From the NCBI GenBank assembly GCA_009720755.1, contig WNKV01000002.1, positions 186,001-250,000 of the forward strand: a stretch of DNA of 64,000 nucleotides, written 5' to 3'. This DNA comes from Rhodoplanes serenus. GTDB lineage: Bacteria > Pseudomonadota > Alphaproteobacteria > Rhizobiales > Xanthobacteraceae. Positions 24,696 through 33,435 of this stretch are shown one piece after another (position 1 is the stretch's first letter; every line of letters begins with the position of its first letter). Under the pieces are notes generated by a model that was not told the origin of the DNA, searched no databases, and worked only from the letters and a program-made list of their open reading frames with translations. Both the position numbers and the translations under genes were made by a program.

Positions 24696-25616
24696 TCAGA
24701 CGCGCTCGATGATGCGCTCGCCGAACAGCCCCTGCGGCCGCACCAGCAGAAACGACAGCGCCACCACGTAGGCGAACCAGTACTCGATGCCGCCGCCGAG
24801 CATCGGCCCGAGAAAGACCTCGGCGAGCTTCTCGCCGGCGCCGATCAGCAGGCCGCCGACGATGGCGCCCGGGATCGACGTGAAGCCGCCGAGGATGAGA
24901 ACCGGCAGCGCCTTGAGGGCGAGGAACGCGATCGAGAACTGGATGCCGAGCTTGGAGCCCCACAGCAGCGCCGCCACCAGCGCCACCAGGCCGGCGATGG
25001 TCCACACCACGAACCAGATCCAGGCGATCGGGATGCCGACCGATTGGGCCGCCGCGTGGTCGTCGGCCGCCGCTCGCAGTGCGAGCCCGGTGCCGGTCCG
25101 GTGGAAGAACAGCACGAGAGCGACCACGAGGACGGCCGCGATGGCGGCGCCCCAGAGATCGAGCCCGTTGATCAGCAAGCCGCCGTCGAACACGCCGTCC
25201 AGGAGGAACACGGGGTCGCGCGGCAGTCCGATGTCGAGCGCATAGACCTCCGAGCCGAACACGAGCTGGCCGAGCGAGTCGATCACGAAGGCGAGCCCGA
25301 TGGTCGCCATGAACAGCGACAGCTGGCTCTGGTTGAGGAGAGGCGTCAGCACGAAGCGCTGGGTCGCCCAGGCGACCGCCACCATGATGGCGGCCGCGAA
25401 CACGAAGGCGCCGAGCGCGGCGAGCCAGAACGGCGCGATGGCGGCGAGGGCGGCCTGCGCCTTGACGAAGGCGAGCCCGGCCAGCAGCACCATCGAGCCC
25501 TGGGCGAAGTTGAGCACGCCCGACGCCTTGTAGATGAGCACGAAGCCGAGCGCCACCAGCGCATAGAGCACACCGGAGAGCAGGCCGCCGAGCAGCACCT
25601 CGAGGACGAACGCCAT
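24696..25616 (-). CDS. livH: ABC transporter permease, LivH type
   Basis: This 306-residue permease has about eight membrane helices. It contains the typical LivH N-terminal region GVLYALVALGFVLIYKASG followed by NFAQGSMVLLAGL, and a RTGTGLALRAAADDHAAAQS coupling segment at about 172-191. The partner is LivM. It starts 12 bp after livG and ends 12 bp before livM, a tight operon. Confidence 0.95.
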   Translation of the reverse strand: MAFVLEVLLGGLLSGVLYALVALGFVLIYKASGVLNFAQGSMVLLAGLAFVKAQAALAAIAPFWLAALGAFVFAAAIMVAVAWATQRFVLTPLLNQSQLSLFMATIGLAFVIDSLGQLVFGSEVYALDIGLPRDPVFLLDGVFDGGLLINGLDLWGAAIAAVLVVALVLFFHRTGTGLALRAAADDHAAAQSVGIPIAWIWFVVWTIAGLVALVAALLWGSKLGIQFSIAFLALKALPVLILGGFTSIPGAIVGGLLIGAGEKLAEVFLGPMLGGGIEYWFAYVVALSFLLVRPQGLFGERIIERV

Positions 25617-25628
25617 GGCTGGTTTCCT

Positions 25629-26537
25629 TCAGTGCGCCACGCCGAGATACGCCTTGATGACGGCGGGATCGCCCTTGACCTCGGCCGGCGTGCCGTCGGC
25701 GATCTTGCGGCCGTATTCGAGCACGACGACGCGATCCGACAGGTCCATCACCACGCCGATGTCGTGCTCGATCAGCGCCACCGTGGTCCGGAAGTGCCGG
25801 TTGGCCTCGACGACGAAGCGGCACATGTCCTCCTTCTCCTCGACGTTCATGCCGGCCATCGGCTCGTCCAGGAGGAGTAGATCCGGCTCCATGGCGAGCG
25901 CCCGGCCGAGCTCCACCCGCTTCTGGAGGCCGTAAGGCAGCCGGCCGACCGGCACCTTGCGGATGTGCTGGATCTGGAGGAAGTCGATGATCTCCTCCAC
26001 CACCTGGCGATGCTCGATCTCCTCGCGCAGCGCCGGACCGACGCGCACGAGCTGCCGCCACAGGCCGCATCTCATCCGCAGGGCCCGTCCCGTCATGATG
26101 TTGTCGAGTGTCGTCATGCCGCGGAACAGGGCGACGTTCTGGAAGGTGCGGGCGATGCCGCCGCGGGCCGCCACATAGGGGCGCATGTGGGCGCGCCGCT
26201 CGCCCTTGAACGTGATGGTGCCGTCGGTCGGGTGATAGAAGCCGTTGATGCAGTTCAGCATCGATGTCTTGCCGGCGCCGTTGGGTCCGATGATGGCGCG
26301 GATCTCGCCGCGTCGGATGTCGAACGACACGTCGGTCAGCGCGTTCACGCCGCCGAAGCGCAGGCTGATGCGGTCGACGGCGAGCAGCACCTGGTCGGCA
26401 GGCCCGGTGGCGGCGGACCGGGTGGCGGCGGACCGGGCGGCGGCGGACCCCGCGGCAGGCTCGGCGGTGCCGGCCCGGTGGTGCTGGATCGTCGGTGTCT
26501 GCTGGGTCATCGCGTCCATCGCTTGCATCCCCGTCAT
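25629..26537 (-). CDS. livG: ABC transporter ATP-binding protein, LivG type
   Basis: This 302-residue ATPase has Walker A GPNGAGKTS near residue 84, the LivG-type signature LPYGLQKRVELGRAL, and Walker B LLLLDEP. The first 48 residues before the ABC domain are extra: they are Ala/Thr/Ser-rich and include three in-frame copies of a 15-bp repeat (SAAAR-SAATR-SAATG). The start could lie downstream of this tail, but the ATG at 26537 overlaps the synthetase stop (ATGA), which supports it. It energises the same importer as LivF. Confidence 0.93.
   Translation of the reverse strand: MTGMQAMDAMTQQTPTIQHHRAGTAEPAAGSAAARSAATRSAATGPADQVLLAVDRISLRFGGVNALTDVSFDIRRGEIRAIIGPNGAGKTSMLNCINGFYHPTDGTITFKGERRAHMRPYVAARGGIARTFQNVALFRGMTTLDNIMTGRALRMRCGLWRQLVRVGPALREEIEHRQVVEEIIDFLQIQHIRKVPVGRLPYGLQKRVELGRALAMEPDLLLLDEPMAGMNVEEKEDMCRFVVEANRHFRTTVALIEHDIGVVMDLSDRVVVLEYGRKIADGTPAEVKGDPAVIKAYLGVAH
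26406..26450 (-). repeat. Three 15-bp tandem repeats inside the livG N-terminus
   Basis: Units at 26406-26420, 26421-26435 and 26436-26450 share the plus-strand pattern ggtggcggcggaccg, with the third diverging at two sites. They keep the reading frame and encode the SAAxR pentapeptides of the LivG extension, so the copy number can change without a frameshift. Confidence 0.8.
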
Positions 26538-28504
26538 GCGGCTCTCGCCACGCTCGCCGGGCCGGCGGGCGGCGCGACGATCTCGGCCTCGCGGACCTGG
26601 ACACGGCCGCTGACCAGCCCCTTGCGGCCGTCCTCGAACACCACCTCGGTGGCGATCTCGTAGACGCCCGGCCCGGTGTAGAGCGCGTCCACCAGTGGCG
26701 CGTAGCGTTCGGCGATGAAGCTGCGGCGCACCTTCTGGGTTCGCGTCAGCTCGCCGTCGTCGGCATCGAGCTCCTTGTGGAGGATGAGGAAGCGCCGGAT
26801 CTGGGAGGCCGCCATGCGCGGATCGGCGGCGAGGCTGCGGTTCACGGCCGCGACATGGCGCGCGACGATATCGTACACCTGCGGATGCGCCGCCAGCTCC
26901 TGGTAGCTCGCATAGATGACGCCGTTGCGCTCGGCCCAGTTGCCCACTGCGGCGAGATCGATGTTGATCATCGCGACGCCGTGGTCACGGTCGTGGCCGA
27001 ACGCCACCGCCTCCTTGATCTCGGGGAAGAACTTGAGCTTGTTCTCGATGTATTTGGGCGCGAACAGGCCGCCGCCGGTGAGCCGGCCGACATCCTTGGC
27101 GCGATCGATGATGCGCAGATGGCCGCGATCGTCCAGATAGCCGGCGTCGCCGGTCTTCACCCAGCCGTCGAGGGTGCGGATCTCGTCGGTCCGCTCCGGT
27201 TCCTTGTAGTAACCGGCGAACACGCCGGGCGAGCGGAACTGGATCTCGCCCTGCTCGGTGATCCGGATGTCGACGCCCGGCGCCGGAATCCCGACCGTCT
27301 CGACGTCGACCGCATCGTCCGGGTGCATGGTGATGTAGACGCAGGCTTCCGTCTGGCCGTAAAGCTGCTTCAAGTTGACCCCGAAGGAGCGAAAGAAGCC
27401 GAACATCTCCGGCCCGATCGCCTCGCCGGCCGTGTAGGCCACCTTGATGCGCGACAGCCCGAGCCGGTTCTTGATCGGGCGGTAGACCAGAATCGATCCG
27501 AGGCCATAGAGCAGGCGGTCCGTGAGCGGCACCGCGGCACCGGCGTCGGCGGCTGCGCCGCAACGGCGCGCCACCGCGACGAAGTAGTGGAACATTCGCC
27601 GCTTGATCGGCATGGCGTCCTCGATCCGCACCATCATCATGGTCAGCATCTCCTCGAAGATGCGCGGCGGTGCGAAGAAGTAGGTCGGTGCGATCTCGTG
27701 ACGGTCCTGCGCGATGGTGTCGGGCGCTTCCGGACAGCAGACGCAGTAGCCGGCGCAGTAGGACTGCGCGAGCGAGAAGATGTGATCGCCGATCCATGCC
27801 ATCGGCAGATAGGCGACCACCTCGTCGGTCTCGTCCAGGCGATCGAAGCGGTTGGCGTTGACCGCAGAGGAGATCAGATTCTGATAGGTGAGCATCACGC
27901 CCTTGGGGCGGCCTGTGGTGCCCGAGGTGTAGAGCAGCACCGCCAGGTCCTCGGAGCGGATCGCCGCGATACCGGCCCGCCACGTCCCGTCGCCGGCCGG
28001 ATCGCGCTCGAGTGCGGCGCGGCCGTTGGTGAGCACGGTGTCGAGGTGATGCAGCCTCTCATGGTCGTAGTCGCGCAGCCCGCGCGGCTCGTCGTAGAGC
28101 GTGTGCCGCAGCGACGGCAGCCGGTCGGCGAGACTCAGGATCTTGTCGACCTGCTCCTGGTCCTCCGCCATCACGAAGCCGACTTCGGCGTGGCCGAGCA
28201 CATAGGCCATCTCGTCGGCGACGGAGTCGTGATAGACCGGCACCGCCACCCCGCCGAGCGACTGCGCCGCGGTGATCGCCCAGTAGAGGCGCGGCCGGTT
28301 GCGCCCGACGATGGCGATGCGGTCACCGGATCGGAAGCCGAGCTCGCGCAGCCCGAAGGCGAGCGCGCGCACCTCGTCGGCCACCTCCCGCCAGGTCCAG
28401 GTGTGCCAGATGCCCCGCGTCTTGAATCGATTGGCGGGCCGTTCGGCGAAGCGATCGGCGTTGAGAAGCAGGATGGCGGGGAAGGATCGGCAGTCCTGGA
28501 GCAT
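26534..28504 (-). CDS. AMP-dependent acyl-CoA synthetase (long-chain, FadD15-like)
   Basis: This 656-residue adenylate-forming ligase activates a carboxylic acid to its CoA thioester with ATP. The AMP-binding P-loop YTSGTTGRPKGVML is at about 190-204, the adenine motif LYGQTEACVY near 385, and GWVKTGDAGYLDDRGH near 447-462. The C-terminal subdomain is long, as in bacterial FadD15/long-chain enzymes. It is the first gene of the minus-strand operon with the LIV-type transporter, so import and CoA activation of the same acid are probably coupled. Chain length or aromatic preference cannot be read from sequence. Confidence 0.93.
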   Translation of the reverse strand: MLQDCRSFPAILLLNADRFAERPANRFKTRGIWHTWTWREVADEVRALAFGLRELGFRSGDRIAIVGRNRPRLYWAITAAQSLGGVAVPVYHDSVADEMAYVLGHAEVGFVMAEDQEQVDKILSLADRLPSLRHTLYDEPRGLRDYDHERLHHLDTVLTNGRAALERDPAGDGTWRAGIAAIRSEDLAVLLYTSGTTGRPKGVMLTYQNLISSAVNANRFDRLDETDEVVAYLPMAWIGDHIFSLAQSYCAGYCVCCPEAPDTIAQDRHEIAPTYFFAPPRIFEEMLTMMMVRIEDAMPIKRRMFHYFVAVARRCGAAADAGAAVPLTDRLLYGLGSILVYRPIKNRLGLSRIKVAYTAGEAIGPEMFGFFRSFGVNLKQLYGQTEACVYITMHPDDAVDVETVGIPAPGVDIRITEQGEIQFRSPGVFAGYYKEPERTDEIRTLDGWVKTGDAGYLDDRGHLRIIDRAKDVGRLTGGGLFAPKYIENKLKFFPEIKEAVAFGHDRDHGVAMINIDLAAVGNWAERNGVIYASYQELAAHPQVYDIVARHVAAVNRSLAADPRMAASQIRRFLILHKELDADDGELTRTQKVRRSFIAERYAPLVDALYTGPGVYEIATEVVFEDGRKGLVSGRVQVREAEIVAPPAGPASVARAA

Positions 28505-28565
28505 GGTTCGGCACCTGGTGGGTCCGATGGCGACTGTCCCGGCGGAGAGCCCCGCCTGGACCGGG

Positions 28566-29828
28566 TCAGGAGGTCCGGCTCGGTGCGGCGGCTGCGGCCC
28601 GCGCCGCGGTGGCGAGGGCGGCGAGATCGGTGCCCGCGTCGGCCAGCAGGGCGGGCGTGACGGCGAGGTGCTCGCCGAGGCAGCGGCGCGCGAACAGGTG
28701 ATCGCCGGGCCGCCCGAGGGATTCGGCGCCGATCAGACGTCCCGCGCGGAAATGGAACACCGAGAAGCGGCCGTCCTCCGCGTTTCCGCGCAGCACGCTT
28801 GTGTCAGGCTCGTCGACGAGGCCGGCGATCTGGATCTTGACGTCGTACTGATCGGACCAGAACCACGGCACCTTGTCGTAGGGTTGCGGCAGGCCGTGCA
28901 GGACGGCGGCGGCGGCGCGGGCCTGATCGGTGGCGTTCTGCACCGATTCGAGCCGCACCAGACGCCCGTCGGCGAACCGGCTCGGATGCCGGGCGCAATC
29001 GCCGGCGGCGACGATGTGCGGGTCCGCGGTGCGGCCTTCGGGATCGACCAGCACGCCATCCCGGCAGGGCAGACCGGCCGCGGCGGCAAGCTCGTCGTTG
29101 GCGACGGCGCCGATCCCCACCACGACGAGGTCGCAGGGCAGCACGGAGCCATCGTCGAGACGGACGGCGCGGGCGCGATCTCCGGCCCTGTCGATGGCGG
29201 TCACCCGCGCGCCGAGCCGGAGCCCGACACCATGGCGGTGATGGAGACGCATCACGGCGTCGGACACGGCCGGCGACACGGCGCGCTTGAGCAGCCGCTG
29301 CTCGGTCTCGACGACGGTGACGGCGGCGCCGGCGACCGCCAGCGTGGCGGCGACCTCCAGTCCGACGAAGCCGCCACCGACGATCACCACCTCGCGACAG
29401 GTCGCGGCGGCGGCGCGCAGCCGACGGGCGTCCGCCAGCGTGCGCAGCGTCAGCACGTTGTCGGCTGTGCCGGCGATCGCGAGGGTCCGGGCGCGGCTGC
29501 CGGTGGTGAGGGCGAGGTGGTCGTAGGCGATGCGGCGGCCGTCCGCGGTGATCACCCGGCGGGCGGTGCGGTCGATCGCGGTCACCGCCGTGCCGGCCAC
29601 GATCTCGATCCCCAGCGATGCGAGCAGGCTCTCGGGGCGTAGCGCCAGCGTGCTCTCCTCCGCCTTGCCGGCGAGGAACGCCTTGGAGAGGGGCGGGCGA
29701 TGGTACGGCAGGTCGGGCTCGTCGCCGACCAGCACGATGGGGCGCTCCGATCCGAGGTCGCGCGTCGCCATCGCGAGGCTGATGCCCGCACAGGACGCGC
29801 CGACGACGACCAGCGGGCCCTCGCTCAC
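28566..29828 (-). CDS. NAD(P)H-dependent ferredoxin reductase (putidaredoxin/rhodocoxin reductase type)
   Basis: This 420-residue FAD protein passes electrons from NADH to a [2Fe-2S] ferredoxin. The FAD motif VVVGASCAG is at residues 7-15 and the NAD-binding motif VVIVGGGFVGLEVAA at about 147-161. IVAAGDCARHPSRF and the C-terminal PWFWSDQYDVKIQIAGL are characteristic of the P450-associated reductases. The start is GTG 29828, whose GTGA overlaps the ferredoxin stop. Its first partner is the adjacent ferredoxin and, through it, the P450 encoded across the divergent promoter. Supply of electrons to the nearby reductive dehalogenase is possible but unproven. Confidence 0.94.
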   Translation of the reverse strand: MSEGPLVVVGASCAGISLAMATRDLGSERPIVLVGDEPDLPYHRPPLSKAFLAGKAEESTLALRPESLLASLGIEIVAGTAVTAIDRTARRVITADGRRIAYDHLALTTGSRARTLAIAGTADNVLTLRTLADARRLRAAAATCREVVIVGGGFVGLEVAATLAVAGAAVTVVETEQRLLKRAVSPAVSDAVMRLHHRHGVGLRLGARVTAIDRAGDRARAVRLDDGSVLPCDLVVVGIGAVANDELAAAAGLPCRDGVLVDPEGRTADPHIVAAGDCARHPSRFADGRLVRLESVQNATDQARAAAAVLHGLPQPYDKVPWFWSDQYDVKIQIAGLVDEPDTSVLRGNAEDGRFSVFHFRAGRLIGAESLGRPGDHLFARRCLGEHLAVTPALLADAGTDLAALATAARAAAAAPSRTS

Positions 29829-30148
29829 GTCTGCCGCTCCGGCAGCACCACGACGAGACCATCGAGCTCGGCCGTGACGCGGACCTGGCAGCCGAGCCGG
29901 CTGGTCGGGCGGCGCTCGGCGGCGACACCGTTCAGCAGCTCGTTCTCCATCTCCGATGGCGGCGGCAGGGCCGCGGCCCGCGCGTCCTCGATGTAGACGT
30001 GACAGGTCGCGCAGGCGCACGAGCCGCCGCAATCGCCGAGCACGCCGGGAACCGCATTCCCGGTCGCGCCCTCCATCAGCGAGGCGCCGACCGACAGGCC
30101 GAGCGAGCGTCGCGAACCGTCGGCCAGGACGTAGGTCACCTTCGGCAT
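29825..30148 (-). CDS. [2Fe-2S] ferredoxin, putidaredoxin/adrenodoxin type
   Basis: This 107-residue ferredoxin has Cys40, Cys46 and Cys49 in the CX5CX2C pattern (DCGGSCACATCHVY) and Cys87 in RLGCQV as cluster ligands, with one extra Cys44 inside the loop. This is the vertebrate-type ferredoxin family that serves class I P450 systems. The ATG at 30148 gives the typical MPKVTYVLADGS start; the frame is open further upstream without coding character. It is translated first in a two-gene unit with the reductase. Confidence 0.95.
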   Translation of the reverse strand: MPKVTYVLADGSRRSLGLSVGASLMEGATGNAVPGVLGDCGGSCACATCHVYIEDARAAALPPPSEMENELLNGVAAERRPTSRLGCQVRVTAELDGLVVVLPERQT

Positions 30149-30196
30149 CGTCGGCCTTTCCTCCCGTCGCATTGTTCTTGTCGCTGCTTCGTTAAA

Positions 30197-30217
30197 CGAG
30201 CGAGCGATCGATCGCAT
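30197..30217. promoter_or_regulatory. Candidate TetR operator beside the ferredoxin gene
   Basis: This site, cgagcgagcgatcgatcgca, contains a perfect 12-bp palindrome gcgatcgatcgc at 30204-30215. Its reverse complement shares gcgatc and gctcgctcg blocks with the second site at 30396-30415. It lies just downstream of a minus-strand -10-like CATAAT (complement of 30216-30221), where a bound repressor would block ferredoxin transcription. A TTGACA on that strand (complement of 30243-30248) is 21 bp from this -10, too long for a standard promoter. Confidence 0.5.
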
Positions 30218-30366
30218 TATGAAGTGGCAGGTTGGCCTGTGCTGTCAAGTGCCGAGAGTTCCTCCGATCGCGAAAGAACGAGAGAAATGCAAAATAATGT
30301 TGTAAAACGGTAATTTATAACCTTGAGAGGGGATGACAGCGTGGCCGAACGGTTGTCAAATGCGCC

Positions 30367-30395
30367 TTGACAGCCTGCCGGGCGCGAGCAATAAA
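30367..30395 (+). promoter_or_regulatory. Sigma-70-like promoter for the tetR gene
   Basis: A consensus -35 TTGACA (30367-30372) and an AT-rich -10 AATAAA (30390-30395) are separated by 17 bp. It lies 53 bp upstream of the TetR start in the only clearly AT-richer stretch of the region. Confidence 0.6.
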
Positions 30396-30415
30396 AAGCG
30401 ATCACTCGCTCGCAA
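30396..30415. promoter_or_regulatory. Candidate TetR operator over the tetR start site
   Basis: The imperfect dyad agcga-tcac-tcgct, extended to gcgatcactcgctcg, sits directly after the -10 box of the tetR promoter and resembles, in opposite orientation, the site at 30197-30217. The two sites, one at each end of the divergent intergenic region, fit a TetR repressor controlling both its own operon and the ferredoxin/reductase pair. Confidence 0.5.
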
Positions 30416-30447
30416 TGCTGCTCAGGTCAGCGTGCGGGCTCAGACGA

Positions 30448-31137
30448 ATGCGAGAGCCCATGGTCCAGCCCGGTGCAAAGAACGCGGAGCGGCAGCCGCC
30501 GTCCGGGGTCGAGCCCGACGCCCAGCCCGGTCGGCAGCAGCGCCGGAGCCGGGAGCGGCGCCGCCAGCTCGCCAAGGCGGCGGTCCGGCTGATCGAGGAG
30601 CGCGGCTTCGAAGCGCTTTCGGTCAACGACGTGGCCGAGGAGGCCGGCATCAGCATCGGCGGCCTGTACCGCTACATCCGCACCAAGAGCGATCTGCTGG
30701 TGATCGCCTGCGAGGACATCTTCGGGGGGCTTCGCGAGCAGATGCTCGCCGCGGTCGCGGCCGAGCAGGGGCTGATCAACAAGCTCACCGCGGCCATGCG
30801 GGTCTACTGGCTCGCCTGCCAGGACAAGGCCGACTTGGTCCGCCTCACCTACCGCGAGTATCGCTCGCTGCCGCCGGAGGCCAAGGCCGTCTACAAGCGG
30901 CAGGAGTTCGAGATCGCCGAGGTGTTCCGCGACATCATCCGGGCCGGCGTCATCACCGACGAGTTCCGCGCCGTCGACGATCGCGTCGTCGCCTACGAGA
31001 TCGTCTTCCTGTCGCACATGCACGCCTTCAAGAGCTGGGTCTTCCAGGACATCGCGCCGGAGCGGCTGCTCGCCGAGCACATCGCCCTGTTCGTCGCCCG
31101 GCTGGAGCGCACCGATCGCCGTGCGGGCGAGCCGTGA
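30448..31137 (+). CDS. TetR-family transcriptional regulator
   Basis: This 229-residue regulator has an N-terminal TetR helix-turn-helix at about 38-82 (AKAAVRLIEERGFEALSVND, then EEAGISIGGLYRYIRTKSDL) followed by an all-helical ligand-binding domain. Many TetR proteins with this architecture repress acyl-CoA metabolism and respond to CoA thioesters. The start is uncertain: ATG 30448 and ATG 30460 are both possible and neither has a strong ribosome-binding site. The stop overlaps the SDR ATG by one base, so it heads the 11-gene plus-strand operon and probably regulates it. Confidence 0.92.
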   Translation: MREPMVQPGAKNAERQPPSGVEPDAQPGRQQRRSRERRRQLAKAAVRLIEERGFEALSVNDVAEEAGISIGGLYRYIRTKSDLLVIACEDIFGGLREQMLAAVAAEQGLINKLTAAMRVYWLACQDKADLVRLTYREYRSLPPEAKAVYKRQEFEIAEVFRDIIRAGVITDEFRAVDDRVVAYEIVFLSHMHAFKSWVFQDIAPERLLAEHIALFVARLERTDRRAGEP

Positions 31138-32093
31138 TGGGAACGATCGGGTTCGAGGGGCGGGTGGCGATCGTCACCGGCGCCGGCGGCGGCCTCGGGC
31201 GCAGCCATGCGATGCTGCTCGCCGCGCGCGGCGCGCGTGTCGTGGTCAACGATCTCGGCACCTCGGTGGATGGGCGCGGTAAGCCCTCCCGCATGGCCGA
31301 GCAGGTGGCGGCGGAAATCTGCGCCGCCGGCGGGATCGCGGTCGCCAACGGCGACGATGTCGCCACGCCGGCCGGCGCTGCGCGTCTTGCCGAGCAGGCG
31401 ACCGATGCCTTCGGGCGCGTCGACATCCTCATCAACAACGCCGGCATCCTGCGCGACAAGACCTTCGCCAAGATGGATCTCGCCGACTTCCACCGGGTGC
31501 TGGAAGTGCATCTGCTCGGCACCGTCTACTGCACCAAGGCCGTGTGGGCCGGCATGGTGGAGCAGGGCCATGGCCGCATCGTCGTCACCACCTCGTCGTC
31601 CGGCCTGTACGGCCATTTCGGCCAGACCAATTACGACACCGCCAAGCTCGGCCTGGTCGGCTTCATGAAGGCGCTGGCCCAGGAGGGGCGGCGCCACGGC
31701 ATCGCGGTCAACGCCATCGGCCCACTCGCCGCCACCCGGATGAGCGACGGCGTGCTCGATGCCGAGGTGTTCCGGCGGATGCCGCCCGAGCATGTCTCGG
31801 CCGTCGTCGCTTATCTGGCGAGCGACCGCTGTGGCGTCTCGGGCGAGGTCCTGGTCGCCGGCGGCGGCTATCTGGCGCGGGCGGCCGTCGTCGAATCGCA
31901 CGGCGTGGTGCTGCCAGCCGACCGTCCCTCGCCGGAGGCCGTGGAGGCCGCGCTGGCGCAGGCGTCGGATCTGAGCCGCGCGGTGGCGTATCCGGATCTC
32001 ACCTCGGCCTTCGCGGCCGCTGCCGAGCGTCTGAAGGCGGCGCACCGGGACCGTGCGCCCGAGGATTCCGTGCCGGCTGCTTCGGTGCCCTGA
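31137..32093 (+). CDS. Short-chain dehydrogenase, MFE-2/(3R)-hydroxyacyl-CoA dehydrogenase-like
   Basis: This 318-residue NAD(P)-dependent oxidoreductase has the cofactor motif TGAGGGLGRSHA at about 15-26, NNAG near 99, and the catalytic Ser plus YxxxK (NYDTAKLG) near 165. The VNDLGTSVDGRGKPSR stretch and the C-terminal extension of about 60 residues resemble the dehydrogenase unit of peroxisomal multifunctional enzyme 2, which oxidises 3-hydroxyacyl-CoA esters, often branched ones. This agrees with the downstream acyl-CoA genes. Confidence 0.88.
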   Translation: MGTIGFEGRVAIVTGAGGGLGRSHAMLLAARGARVVVNDLGTSVDGRGKPSRMAEQVAAEICAAGGIAVANGDDVATPAGAARLAEQATDAFGRVDILINNAGILRDKTFAKMDLADFHRVLEVHLLGTVYCTKAVWAGMVEQGHGRIVVTTSSSGLYGHFGQTNYDTAKLGLVGFMKALAQEGRRHGIAVNAIGPLAATRMSDGVLDAEVFRRMPPEHVSAVVAYLASDRCGVSGEVLVAGGGYLARAAVVESHGVVLPADRPSPEAVEAALAQASDLSRAVAYPDLTSAFAAAAERLKAAHRDRAPEDSVPAASVP

Positions 32094-32163
32094 GCCGCCC
32101 GGCGGACGATCCCGCTGTTCCTCGGGCGCCCGAACGTGCCGCCCACCCCCGACGGAGGACACG

Positions 32164-33381
32164 ATGGAGCTGCTCTACGATCCCGCCGATCGCGCCGTGA
32201 TGTGCAATCCCCACGCGGTGTTTGCGCGGCTGCGGGCCGAGGACCCGGTCCACTGGAGCCCGAAGCTGTCGAGCTGGGTCGTCACCCGCCACGAGGATGC
32301 CGCGAGGGTGCTGGCCGAGGACGTGTTCTCCTCCGATCGGCTGTCGCCGTTCTACCGGCGCGCCCAGGACGCCGATCGCTCCACGCTCGCCGAGGTGATG
32401 CGCTATATCGGCCTCTGGCTGGTGTTTCGTGATCCGCCCGAGCATACGCGGCTGCGGCGGCTGCTCAACACCGCGGTCAATCCGGGTGTCGTCGCCTCGC
32501 TGCGGCCGAGCGTCGTCGCGATCGTCGACTTCCTGCTCGACGAGATCGAGCCCGACCAGGAGTTCGATTTCGTCGCCGACTTCGCCGTGCAGCTTCCCGC
32601 CATGGTGATCATGGACATGATGGGCGTGCCGCGCGACATGCTGCGCACCATCAAGCAATGGTCCGACGACCTGGTGAACTTCGTCGGCAGCCCCCGCACC
32701 GTCGAAGCCAAGTACGAGCGCGCCCGCACCGGCGTGCTGGCGATGGCGGAGTTCTTCGGCCGCTTGGTGGCGGAACGCCGCGCCGCCCCGCGCGGCGACA
32801 TTCTCACCATGCTGATCCAGGCCCGCGACGAGCAGGGCACGCTGAGCGACGACGAGGTGGTGGCCAGCGCCATGCTGCTGCTGTTTGCCGGCCACGAGAC
32901 CACCACGAATCTGCTCGGCAATGCCCTGATGGCCCTGCACGCCAATCCGGACCAGCAGGATCGACTGCGCCGGGAGCCCGCCATCGTCGACACCGCGGTA
33001 GAGGAGTTCCTGCGCTTCGACGGGCCGGTGCTCTCGGTCTCGCGCGCCGTCGCCAAGTCGCACGATCTCGGCGGCCGGCGGCTCGAGGAGGGCAGCCGCA
33101 TCTTCGTGATGATCGCCGCCGCGAACCGCGACCCCGATGTCTTCGTCGAGCCCGATCGCCTCGATCTCGGCCGCATGCCGAACCGGCACGTCACCTTCGG
33201 CAAGGGCATCCACTTCTGCCTCGGCGCTCCGCTCGCGCGCCTGGAGGCGGGCACGGCGCTGCGCGAGATCCTGCGCCGTCATCGCACCATCGAGATCACC
33301 CGGCCGATCGAGGACCTCGACTGGATCGACGCGATGGTGATGCGCGGCGTCCATGCGCTGCCGGTGCGCTTCGGCCGGTAG
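32164..33381 (+). CDS. Cytochrome P450, class I bacterial
   Basis: This 405-residue soluble monooxygenase has the heme-binding loop FGKGIHFCLG with Cys352 as proximal ligand. The oxygen-activating I-helix motif AGHETT is at 242-247, and the EEFLR segment holds the ExxR pair. It probably hydroxylates an unactivated C-H bond of the substrate that the following acyl-CoA genes degrade. Electrons should come from the ferredoxin and reductase at 28566-30148. The ATG at 32164 follows GACGGAGGAC. The CYP family was not assigned. Confidence 0.95.
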   Translation: MELLYDPADRAVMCNPHAVFARLRAEDPVHWSPKLSSWVVTRHEDAARVLAEDVFSSDRLSPFYRRAQDADRSTLAEVMRYIGLWLVFRDPPEHTRLRRLLNTAVNPGVVASLRPSVVAIVDFLLDEIEPDQEFDFVADFAVQLPAMVIMDMMGVPRDMLRTIKQWSDDLVNFVGSPRTVEAKYERARTGVLAMAEFFGRLVAERRAAPRGDILTMLIQARDEQGTLSDDEVVASAMLLLFAGHETTTNLLGNALMALHANPDQQDRLRREPAIVDTAVEEFLRFDGPVLSVSRAVAKSHDLGGRRLEEGSRIFVMIAAANRDPDVFVEPDRLDLGRMPNRHVTFGKGIHFCLGAPLARLEAGTALREILRRHRTIEITRPIEDLDWIDAMVMRGVHALPVRFGR

Positions 33382-33435
33382 AGCCGGCGGCGTCTCTTTC
33401 CGGCCTTCTGTCTCCCCCGTGACGGACCCCCGACC

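Noticed and set aside
26406..26450. 15-bp repeats in livG as a CRISPR-like or regulatory repeat
   Set aside because: They are contiguous, without spacers, in frame, and encode an Ala/Ser/Arg linker, so they are coding microsatellite.
22171..26604. 1477-codon open frame on the minus strand spanning the livK-like gene and antisense/off-frame parts of livM, livH and livG
   Set aside because: Only its last 439 codons (22171-23490) are a real gene; the rest is an arginine-rich off-frame reading of the liv permease and ATPase genes, caused by high GC.
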